The notes under the pieces: model-generated | What the model saw: the letters and a program-made list of their open reading frames with translations, nothing else | Told to the model about the DNA's origin: nothing | The model's database searches: none | From: Zarea fungicola | Taxonomy: Eukaryota; Ascomycota; Sordariomycetes; Hypocreales; Cordycipitaceae | Direction: 5' to 3' | Length of the DNA: 64,000 bases | NCBI GenBank assembly: GCA_900169235.1 | Contig: FWCC01000204.1 | Coordinates: forward strand, 148,928 to 212,927 | Shown here: positions 44,456-54,631 of the stretch, one piece after another | Position numbering within the stretch: position 1 is the stretch's first letter | Layout of the letters: each line of letters opens with the position of its first letter | Made by a program: the position numbers and the translations under genes

Positions 44456-46342
44456 GGAGAATGCTAAACAGATTAAAAACAGTAAATAGAAAATAGTAAA
44501 TTAATATCGAAAAGGTATCGGTGGCAGCAGACTGTCTTGCTGCCCGTGCTGATCATGTCTCAACCTTGTACCTCTACAAAGAAAACTGGTGAATGAAACA
44601 ATAGGGGAGCGAGCATTCATATGTATACATTCCAGGCATGCTGCATGGATCAGACATAACGTAGGTTCGGACATAAATCCTTAAACACGGCTCCATGTGT
44701 GAGTGGGTAGCCAGCACGACGTTGTTGGTGCTGGGGCCGCTGTCGTCACTTTCCACTGTTTTGATTTCTAAAACAGTCATACTGTTAAATTGAGGGCCGT
44801 TTCCCGCGGAGCATTTCGACGTTTCAGTTAACCATGGTGCAAGTCCACTTGTGGCGCCTCAAGCACTCGCCACCATCTCGATACTGTAGGAATGATGACT
44901 CGAGAGAGCTGTTGATGAATCCATTGTCTTGGCTTCCCCATGATTGCCACGAGATTCATTCAACGCGAACCCTTTCGCCGGGAGATACAGCGTTGGATGT
45001 CTTGATCTTCTATTCACACTGAATCCTCTGCATCGGCTGCCCCCCATTTGGCCGTAATTTCCAGAGTCCTTTGAAATTCAGTGTTGCAAGGTCCGCGGAC
45101 TTTGTCCACTTGTGGCTTTGGGAGCAGACAAACCCCAGTCTTTTTTTCTGTCGTATACAAGGCTGAAGACCCGAAGCGCCCGATTTGAGTCCGAAAGGCC
45201 GTCATCTCTCACAGCCTCACCGCATGCGACGGTTTGGTTGGGGCGGAAGGTGCGGGCAAGAACATTGGAAATCATCGAGTCCAAAAATCTATAATTACGA
45301 ATCTCGTTGGTTTTATGTGCTAGATCCGCGTGTTGGCCTGGGATTACATGGATTTGTAAAACAGGCGCGATTAGGACGATGGATGGTAGCGTCCGTGACT
45401 CCCGATGGTGGCTGATATGGGAAGAATTCACGGCGCTAAAAACGCTATTACTTCCGTGAGGATGGGCATGACGGGACAGCACCCACCGACTCCGTCCCCG
45501 TCCCCGTCCCCGTCCCTGTACCTCCTTCCGGGGAGCCTTGCAAAGGGCTACTTGCACATGGCCAGGCGAATCCATACATCTTATTTGATCTTGCAGGCTG
45601 CAGCTAGTGGCTTACTCGTCATTCCTTGTATTCCGCGGGCCGGCCAACTCGGCCGACTATCTACGAGCCATCAATGGACAGAATAAGGATGCAGAACGTG
45701 TCGCCCACGGTAAACACGATTGGCCATGAGACATCCTGGAGTTTTGGAAGAAATTAGGCCAGAAAATGACAGTACAGCAGTACTTCGATTGGCGACAACT
45801 GCCCATTGGTGACAGCTTGAAAGTCACAAGTGTCAGAATATTCGGCTTCCATGGCCCCTTCTTCCTATTACAATCTCACACGAGCACCAAGCCGAGCCAC
45901 TTTTAGTTCCACGCGTGATGCTTATTTCAAATACTGGTCGGGAATCGGTTCGGGCTTTTCGGACGTAGGTGACAACATTTGAGCGCGACATCCGGGCTTA
46001 GTCAGTGCTTGCATGTGGCCATGGCGTGCTTTGCGCTCCTATATCATCTTCGCCTGGCCGCTTCCAAAATCAAAAAGAATTCAAAGCTTCGCCATGGTTT
46101 TACCGGCTGTTGGATACCTCTGGGAAATGGCGAAAGCCATCCCGGCAATAACGCTGCTATGGTTGCCTAATCGGGACTGGACGCCGGGTCGCTTACCCGG
46201 TTCATCATAGACCTCGCCGCTCGCCGGAGCTTTGTCCCGTAGCTTTCCCCGCGTTGCCTAGTTGAAACTGTAAACCACCTCTGGGGAGTGAAACTTGAAC
46301 CTTTGTATTAAAACTCAATTGTGTTGATAATTTTGACAAACG
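44456..46342. other. Intergenic, 1.9 kb
   Basis: No supported gene. A CCGTCC microsatellite lies at 45,491-45,516. Open frames of 60-165 codons occur on both strands but lack domain signatures. It contains the promoters of the diverging MFS transporter and carboxypeptidase genes. Confidence 0.5.
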
Positions 46343-48217
46343 ATGGCGTTTTCCAAGCTTGCATTGCTCGCCGGCGCGGCAGGCGTCTCGGCTCTTGTCG
46401 CCCAGAACCCAACCACCTCGGTCGGAACTGTTGACCTCGCCTCGGAATGCCGTCTTCCTCCTGCCATTGACCCTTCCAAGGACGGCCTACCGCACAGCTC
46501 CAAACTCTGGGGCGGTAAGGCGGCGCTGAAGAAGCAGATCAAGCGTCATCAGGCCATTGTCCGTGTCCCATCCATCTGCTACGACGACCTCGGCAAGATT
46601 GGCGAGGACAAGCGCTGGGAGCCGTTTGGCAAGCTGCACAAGGTGATTGAGAAGACATATCCAACAATGTAAGGTCTTGACCCAATTGGAATTAAGTTTA
46701 TCTGGATTGCATCTGATTGTTTTGTTCCAGCTACAAGAGAGCCAAGGTTGAGAAAATCAACACCTACGGCCTTCTCTACACCATTCAGGGAAGCGATGCA
46801 TCGCTCAAGCCCACTCTCCTCATGGCTCATGAGGATGTCGTCCCTGTTGCTGATGAATCCACCTGGACTTACCCTCCATTCGATGCTCACTACGATGGCC
46901 AGTACCTATGGGGTCGCGGCGCCAGCGACGACAAGAACAGCTTGACAGCCATCATGTCGACGCTCGAGACCATGCTCGGCGACATCAACTGGCACCCCCG
47001 CCGCACCGTCCTCGTGGCCTTTGGCTTCGACGAGGAGTGCTCCGGCTACCGGGGCGCGCAAAAGATTGCCAACGAACTGACCAAGCGTTACGGCGACGAT
47101 GGGCTCGCCGTCATCCTCGACGAGGGCGGCGCGGGCCTCCAGGCCATTGGCGACGTCAAGTACGTCCTGCCCAGCATCACCGAAAAGGGCCACGTCGACG
47201 TCTGGTTCGAGCTCAGCGTCATTGGCGGCCACAGCTCCATCCCCTTCCCCCACACCGGCATCGGCATCATCTCCGAGATTGTCCAGCGGCTTGAGGCCCA
47301 GCCCTACGCGCCCGTGCTCACAAAGGAGAACCCCGTCTACGCGCACATGGCCTGCCTGGCCCGCTACTCGCCCGACGAGAGCCCCGAGATCACGCAGCGC
47401 GTCCGCGACGGCGACGTGCAGGGCATCGCCGAGGTCCTGGACGGCATGGGCCTGGCGCAGTCGTACCTGGTGCGCACATCGCAGGCCGTTGACTTTATCA
47501 GCGGCGGCCAAAAGATCAATGCCATGCCGGAGAAGACCACGCTCGGCGTCAACTACCGCGTGACGCTCGACGACGGCATCCCAAAGGTCCTGCACAACAT
47601 TGTCCAGTACATCCAGCCCGTCCTGGACAAGTACAACATTTCCCTCTCGGCGTTTGAGGGCGACGACAACTATGCTGCCTACGCGGCTGCTGCCAAGGCT
47701 GGTCCTAGCAGCAGCAGCAAGACGAGCGACAAGGTGAATGCCAAGTACGAGGTCGACTGGCAGGGCAAGCTCACCATCAAGACGGCCGAGGTCAGCCAGC
47801 CTGCCCCCGTGTCGTCCATGCATGGAAAAGTCTGGGAGACCTTTTCTGGCACTGCTCAGTACACCTTTGCCTTTGATGGCACCGTTGTCCCCGTCGGCGA
47901 GACCATGACTGGTAACACAGACACCCGCCACTACCAGAGTGAGTTCCCCGAGAGTCGTTTAACTTTGATGTGCCTTTCCGCTTGGTCATTTCATTTTTTT
48001 TTACTAATAGCTTCTAACTCTTTTAGATCTTACCCCCAATATTTACCGCTTCACGCCCAACACTCCAGGCTCAGCCAGCAACATTCACACTATTGATGAA
48101 CGCGTTGACATGCACCAGCACATGGACATGCTTGCCTTTTATTACAACTTTATTCGCAACTTTGATGCAGCTGAGCTTGAGGGCGAAGCAAAGAATGTGC
48201 TCAACGAGGAACTATAA
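46343..48217 (+). CDS. M20-family zinc carboxypeptidase, carboxypeptidase S (Cps1)-like
   Basis: Three exons (46343-46668, 46731-47938, 48027-48217) give 574 residues. The N-terminus (LALLAGAAGVSALVA, 1-20) is a signal peptide or anchor, so the enzyme acts in the vacuole or outside the cell. Di-zinc ligands and catalytic residues are in family order: LLMAHEDVVPV, WGRGASDDKNS, GFDEECSGYRGA, LDEGGAG, the lid-domain IGGHSSIPFPHTGIG, and the C-terminal GNTDTRHYQ. The last intron separates HYQ from NLTPNIYRFTP. Cps1 releases C-terminal residues from peptides for nitrogen supply. The two end introns are needed for a complete protein; the middle exon alone would lack the targeting sequence and the C-terminal helix FYYNFIRNFD. 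Confidence 0.93.
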
Positions 48218-48739
48218 ATCCGCCACCCTCGACGCAAAAGGAGGCATCTGCCAAGGATTCGCATCTATCCCAGGAAGCCGCTGCTCTCCAGTACTGCTTG
48301 CTCTGCATAAAAAGTTTACTCCCTGTCGCCTGTATACAATGACGCGAGATCTCACCCGCGATTTGGGTTCCATAGATAAACATGGAAATAAACTCAATTT
48401 ACTAAACTAAAATGATACCAGACAATTCCGGGGATCATCTGCTTTTGGTCACCGAGCCGGACAGAGACAGCCAATTGTAATCGCTAGACCCATGAACGTA
48501 ATAGATTAGTATACGAAAAGTGGCTTGTAAATACGAGAAAATACTACCTTCCAAGAGCTGGGCTGAGAAAAAAAGCAAGGCTTAGCGGACAACAAGCAGG
48601 GCTGCACGTGGCGTCGGACCATTCATCTCGGCAGAGGAGCGCCATCGTGACTGACTTATAAGGGATCGTCGCCAGATCTTGCGCCGCCAAGAAAAGTTTC
48701 CTCGAACCGTACGCAAGTAATTGTCAAAAAAAGCTTACT
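48218..48739. other. Intergenic; promoter of the cysteine-rich secreted protein
   Basis: CTTATAAGGG at 48655-48664 is a TATA-like element about 80 bp before the ATG. Otherwise nothing is seen. Confidence 0.45.
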
Positions 48740-49342
48740 ATGAACATGAAGTTCATCACCTCATTAACCCTCTCTCTTCTCGCCACGGGCGTGGCCGCGA
48801 CCAAGACGTCATGCCCGAAGCCCTGTCCGAAGCCCTGCCCAGCCGGCTACGTCGCGGGCCAGAAGTGGTGCGCAAAGGACGGCGGCCCCAGCGACATACT
48901 CATCTGCACCGCGGCCAAGACCACCGTCGCCATTGAGAACTGCCCCGGAAAGTGCACCACCATTGGCGACGACGTCCAGTGCCTCTACCGCGGCCTCAAC
49001 GACAAGTGCGACAATCCGGGGACGTCGTACCCCTACTGGTGCGAAAAGGACGGCGGCCCCAGCGGCATCAAGGCGTGCATGCCGGACGGCAGCTTCCCCG
49101 TCGTCAGCGAGTGCACGGGCGTCTGCATCAGCAACGGCGGCCATGCCATTTGCCTTCCGGGGGGTTGGAACGATCCTTGCCCCGCCGGGACTTATGCTGG
49201 TCCTCGGTACTGTGATAATGAAGGCGGTCCTAGCCTGGTCCGCTACTGCACGGACAATAATAAGTTTCTGGTCGAGTACAACTGTACCGGCATTTGCGAT
49301 AGTCGCCATGGAAGCGCTGTGTGCTACCAGCCATTGTACTAG
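48740..49342 (+). CDS. Secreted protein with three identical-spacing six-cysteine modules, unknown family
   Basis: Single exon, 200 residues. Residues 1-20 are a signal peptide, with likely cleavage after GVAA. A CPKPCPKPCP stretch follows, then three tandem modules at 33-81, 90-138 and 147-195. Each module has cysteines spaced exactly C-x10-C-x11-C-x11-C-x3-C-x8-C and is separated from the next by 8 residues, giving a 57-residue period. All three keep (D/E)GGPS after the second cysteine and a (P/T)G before the fifth. There are 20 cysteines in all, an even number suited to full disulphide pairing. I do not recognise a named domain. Size, secretion and cysteine content are those of fungal effectors or surface-binding proteins, but no target is known. 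A second in-frame ATG two codons on (MKF) may be the true start. Confidence 0.85.
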   Translation: MNMKFITSLTLSLLATGVAATKTSCPKPCPKPCPAGYVAGQKWCAKDGGPSDILICTAAKTTVAIENCPGKCTTIGDDVQCLYRGLNDKCDNPGTSYPYWCEKDGGPSGIKACMPDGSFPVVSECTGVCISNGGHAICLPGGWNDPCPAGTYAGPRYCDNEGGPSLVRYCTDNNKFLVEYNCTGICDSRHGSAVCYQPLY

Positions 49343-49614
49343 GCGGCTAGGAGCTTGAAAAAATGCTGCTTTTATTTGGCGTTGCGATTAGCGAGGACAT
49401 GCGAGTCTGCATTTTGGTGTATTTTGAAAGATACATGGGTTAATATCACCAATAACAAGTGCAATTTGGTCTTTATTTTGATTTAATGTAATAGCGTCCT
49501 AGACCCTTAATGTTAGCAAAGACAATTAATTACAGAGACAAAATTTCAGTGTTGAGAATGTCCGTAATTGATTTCTACGCCCGACGCTAGCTTTCTAAAT
49601 AGAATTTAGATCTC

Positions 49615-50140
49615 TTAGTCTACCGATTGACCAGCTGAGGGGTGCCTGGTGTGGCTCAAAAAGAGCCAAGCACTCATAACTTTAATGACCAAGTCCTCAC
49701 GGCCGCCCGGTGCAACCACGCAGAGCCAAAACGCGCGTCTGTTGAATTTAGCATATCCCAACGGATAGCCAGCCGTGTCGAACACCGTAATGGAGCGCCC
49801 AGTTGGGGGCGTCACAATAACATCAATGTCGTACCGCTTGAGCGCGTCGTCAACCAGCCATTTGTTGTGCTGATAAAGCAGCTCGCGACTGCGCTCGTAT
49901 TCGCCATCCGAGATTCTTTTATCAGCCAAACCCACAAGAGCAGATTGCGATGGACACTCTATCGATTTTGTCAGCAGCAGCGCACTACATCACTTTTGTT
50001 TTCTCTCTTACGAACCAGGAGGCATGGCACGGTCCGCGTGGGCCGTGTTCCATTCGACTAGTTCGACGACTGTGTGTGGACAGGCACTTCGATGAGACCA
50101 TTGGTAATATGCTGAAAGCCCATGTTGAAGTCGCGCCCTA
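49615..50140 (-). pseudogene. Amidase (amidase-signature family) C-terminal remnant
   Basis: Only the last about 150 residues of an amidase are visible, reading right to left. RDFNMGFQ near 50,135 and HADRAMPPGS near 50,030 lie in different frames, so a frameshift separates them at about 50,065. A possible surviving intron (GTAAGA..ATAG, about 50,018-49,963) leads to an open frame with YDIDVIVTPP, DTAGYP, GYAKFNRRAFWL and PGGREDLVIKVMSAW. Between AGYP and LGYAKF the usual strand is missing, so a small in-frame deletion is likely. The catalytic Ser-cis-Ser-Lys region is absent. Not functional as an amidase. Confidence 0.72.
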
Positions 50141-50794
50141 TTTACAAATGGGTCAGTGAGCTATCTGTTCCAACCACCTTTGCTAGTGCGGACGTACATG
50201 TTGTAGACACGAACATGTCACCATGTCACCATCTTCGGTGCTGAAGCGTCGCAGCTGAATTTTGCGATGCACAGTGGCGGCAGCAACCATTTCAGTGAGC
50301 TAGTAACAGACTAGTGAATTAAATGGCTGATTGCCTGCGCGTGTATTTCCTACAGCCTCATCATTATAGTCCTTGTTTGGCCGAACCGCTCCTGTGCATA
50401 TATACAATTGCAAGTAGACTCCAATTGGCATGCGTGCCTGTAAAAATAATATCGCAATATTTCGTTGCTATGGATCCTAAAGGTACACTATCTTCCTATC
50501 TTGGACTTCTGCTTGGGAGGAACCAGTCGGCCTTGGTAGGATCAGGACACGAATTTCCAGAGACTTTCGGGGCCTTGTAGTTCATTGTGTGACAGCATGT
50601 TTAAAATTAACTTGTAAATTTACTGAAGCCGGGTCGCAGAGCGTGCCTATCATTGCCATCTTCGAAGGACAGCCTCAGAGTTTGTTCTTCGACTCCCGAC
50701 AATTTGATCGAGTGCGGACGCCAGCTAAAACAGAGGACTGGCAACCAAATCCCCCCCTCAGGCTTTCAGTGCACCTAAGAAACTGATCCCCCAG
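50141..50794. other. Intergenic between two pseudogenes
   Basis: Nothing recognisable. I looked for the missing amidase N-terminus on the minus strand and did not find it. Confidence 0.45.
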
Positions 50795-53700
50795 CTAAAG
50801 CATTGCTTTAGCTAATAATTCACTAAGCTTTCTTGCCTATGAGACATGTTAGTACTACTCACAAATGCAATAAACAAAAACTAACCTGAACGCCAACCAT
50901 GGTAAAATGATTACCATCCATCACCTCGCAGCTAATTGCCGTTGTGGAAATCAAAGCATCCCATCCATTGAACTGAAAGTCATTCCGACTTTCGAGTAGC
51001 CATTCCATAACCTCGGGGTCACCTGGCTCCCTTGTCGGTCGCTTCCCGCCAGTCATGGCAGTTATCCCATCACGAGCCCATATCAAGGTAGATACTGGTT
51101 CCTGACCCGAGGAGAATGGTGCTGGCATATAGTCGTTGAGATTACGCACTGTCGCTTCAAAATGCGGAACAACCCAATCAGGGACTTTGACACCATCGCC
51201 ACGTCCTAGGAGCCCAACAATGTCGAGAAAGGAAAACATCTTGGAGGGCATCGGGCAAAGTCCAACTGGGCAGGGGGAGTCAATGAGAATAAGGCGGCAG
51301 ACTTTGCTTCCTGTATTCTGTAGCTGCTGTGCCGCCTCGTAGGCAAGAATCCCTCCAGCTGACCAGCCTCCAAGACGATATGGACCATTCGGCTGGCGGC
51401 GGTAGATCTCTTCAAGATAGGCTTTTATTACCGACTGAATACCACCTTGCCACCTTGCTGGATTTTTCATATAAGGGCAGTTGAGCGCGAACACAGCAAC
51501 ATCGGCGGCGGGTAAAAATATTGATGCGTACGAGGTAGCAGAACCAGACCCATCCGGGAAGAGAAAAAGATATTTCGTAGCTAGTTGTAAGTTTCCAGAC
51601 ACAAGATATGAGGACGCATTTGGGGTCACGAGGCCGTTGGAAGGAATATTTTTATAACCATTATTTCCACTAGACCGTAGATCATTCAAATACGAATGTT
51701 CAACATCGCTGTCCATGGAATGCTTCGAGGAGGCAGTATCCAAAGTGTCAAGTGTTTGTTTTGCTGTTTCAGTAGAAAGTTGAGCTTCGCAGTAGGCTCG
51801 TAGATCACCAATCGTCTCATTTTCGAAGAAGAAGCTTGGACGGAGGTCGATGGATAATTCTTCACGAACTTTTGCGAGGATCTCCAACGTCAGTAATGAG
51901 TCAATGCCTAAAGAATATAAGCTGCAGTTGTCCTCTAGGTCACCGAGGTCAATTCCAAATTCGGTAGCAATAACCGAGAGAATCGTGTCAATGACGTGCA
52001 ACTTATGATCAAGCCCTGCATTTGATTCTGTCGCTACCTTTGAAGCCTGCGAGTTAATGCGATGGGCGGTGTTGCTTGAGCTCTGAAATCGCTGCAAGGT
52101 CAATTCTGATTCCCCTTCTGCTCGGACAGCATGTACCCCATTCTGTGGCAAAAGAGTATTGATCAAAAGGCGTGGTAAACGTTGGAATTTGATTCCCTCG
52201 ACGACGCCGATAACAGTTTTCCCTATGAAAATCCACACATCGCCTTCCATAAACCCTTCACTGACTTCTTGCATTCTCGCGTATGTGCGATAAGTAGTTC
52301 CTGCTCGTAGCTCTCTGACAAGTCTTATAGACTCCCAACCGTGCGAGATGAAGACAAAACTTTTGTCGATTGTATCACTAATATGGAGAATCGCTCCTGT
52401 TAAATGGCATAGACTGTCGACCCATGTCGGCGGGACCTGGTAGACAAAGCCGTCCTCTGTCGGGCCAAGCACAACTTTTGCTGATGCCTCAAGTAAGTCA
52501 CTATGGAGCACCATTTCTTGAATGCCTTGGTAAGCCGAATCGTAATCCACAAAGGAGCCAAATTTTCTGTAGACTAGTTCACGTGGTAAGCGGTGGGCTT
52601 TGCCTGCACCGGCAGCGGCTTCCAGAGCGTCTAGTTGCTGATCCACAAAGTATGATGTCCGCCTCCATTTTGTCTTCCATGTATTCAGCTCTTCAAAGTG
52701 GATCTCGCACTTTGCATGATCTGTCTGTTTTGATCGACTAGTTTTATCCACAGTATAGAAATGCACGGTAACTGATTGCATCGTGGCCTGGGCCGATGTT
52801 ATAAACATGCGGTTGTGCTTCTCGTTGAGAAGAAATGGCTTCAAAACTTGCATGTTAACAACATCCATGACCGGTATTGCCTTGTCGACACAGAGTTGTT
52901 GGAAAAGATGACTAGCCACGGTAAGCGCCATATCCACATAGAGCGATGAAGGACATAATGCAACACCGTTAACGCGATGGCCAGCCACAACTCGGGTCAC
53001 AGACGGCTCGGCGAAGTCAGTTTCCGCCCTAAGCGACGCATGTCCACTTTCAGTTTTTAATTCAAGAATTCGGTGTATAGAAAAGCTTCTGGCATCTTGC
53101 GAGGCTGAATTATGGCTTTCGTGGTGGCATCCTTTACCCTTGGTCAGAGCCCAGTTATTCTCGTGGTTAATCCAGAAATTCTTCAAATCCCATCCATACG
53201 AGGGTAGCTGAACCAATTCACATCTTTTCCCGAATTCGGCATGGTACTGCTCCCAGTTTATATTTTGACCTGCATCGTGCAGGTTGCATAAACTTGATGA
53301 CATAGTTTGCAGTGAATCTTGGTTTCGATGGAGGGATATGGCAACTGAAGCCGCGTTACCAAGCGTCTGCCACACCAAATAATTGCATGCCGGATGAGGA
53401 CCAATTCAAGCCACGTGGTGTTTTCGGTCCACTGGCCTTCTTTCAGCACAGTCGATAAAACGCCGTAAAAGTCCACCTTGCTCCGCATCTGCTGGCCTAG
53501 ATATTCTGCATTGAATGTGGCAGAGCCAGATTCTACCACAGTGCCCAGAAGAGGCGACACAACAGGTATTTTGGAAGTGTTGAAAACGATGCCGTCAGCA
53601 GCCCGTAGAAAGGATGTTAAGATCTCATCTACTTGAGCCGTGTGGAAAGCGTGAGCGACTTTAAGGCTGGTGTAAGTAATACCTTCAGCATGCAGTGCGT

Positions 53701-54631
53701 GGCCAAGATTCGTCAACTCTTGAACGGGACCTCCAACCACCGTTTTTGTGGCCGAGTTCACGCAGGCTATTTCGATAGTCGTACCAGTGAGTCGACTCTG
53801 AACAACAGTGGCTGGAGCGTTCACTGCCAGCATGCCACAGCTCGCGGAAGAGTCAAGCTCCAGAAGCAATTGACATCTACGACCAACAATATAAATCATA
53901 TCGCTGACTGAAAGGACCCCTGCCATTACCAGCGCCGGATACTCGCCCAGACTGTGACCGATCACTGCCGATGGTCGAATACCCCATGAACACCAAAGGC
54001 GCGCCAGTGCAACCTGAACAGACACCTGGCCCACTTGCACAACAAGAGGAGACAGATGTGACATATCCTCTGTTGATCCTTCAATTAACTCCAAGATTGA
54101 TGGAAAGCCGTGCGATTTGGAGATGGCGTTGAATTCCAGTATATCACGCTGGAAGCCTGCACAAGTCATAAAAAGACCCTTTGCAAGTGATGAATAAACT
54201 GAAGCTTGTCCAGTGAAGGTGAATATAACCTTGCCTGGCTTTTTAGCGACTGGCTTGAAGGACCGAAGCTTGGAGGCGAGAAGCATTTCTCGTGCTTCTT
54301 CAAGTTCACTGGCGGTACAGGTCATGCGGTATTCATGTGCAACTCGCCTAGAGGTCAGGGTATATGCCAGATTCGCCAGGTCGGTATCAGGATTCTTCAA
54401 CATGAAAGTAGCCAGCCTCTCCATGTTTCTCTTTAGAGAGGAGGCAGTCTTGCCACTTACAGTGACAGCATAGATATTCTGCGAGTGCTCCCTCGAATGT
54501 ACAGGATCAGGCTGGCACTCCATTAACAGAAGCGAAGTATTGCCTCCAGCGGCACTGAAATTGTTCAAAAAGGCTAGCCTATTTCGGCTGTCGCTTCGAG
54601 GCCAAGGCTTGGCTACAATTGGAATGTGCAG
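50795..54631 (-). pseudogene. Non-reducing polyketide synthase, 5'-truncated and frameshifted (KS tip-MAT-PT-ACP-TE)
   Basis: Reading right to left, the frame opens at 54,631 with only the last residues of a ketosynthase (LAFLNNFSAAGGNTSLLL). Then come a malonyl-CoA acyltransferase (VIFTFTGQAS, IGHSLGEYPA), a product-template domain (catalytic His in VVAGHRVNG, Asp in PPTWVDSL), one acyl carrier protein (LGIDSLLTLE) and a thioesterase (GGWSAGGILAYEA, His in MDGNHFTM). A 49 bp intron (50885-50837) separates the last 13 codons. SAT and nearly all of KS are missing, with in-frame stops just upstream (54,632 and 54,722). Near 53,401 one base is missing in a run of C, in the MAT C-terminal WLELGPHP motif, shifting the frame. 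Intact relatives make aromatic polyketides. This copy cannot work alone. Confidence 0.9.

Noticed and set aside
50795..54631. RIP as the cause of PKS decay
   Set aside because: The remnant is not AT-rich and shows no excess of TpA stop codons; damage is a truncation plus a one-base loss.
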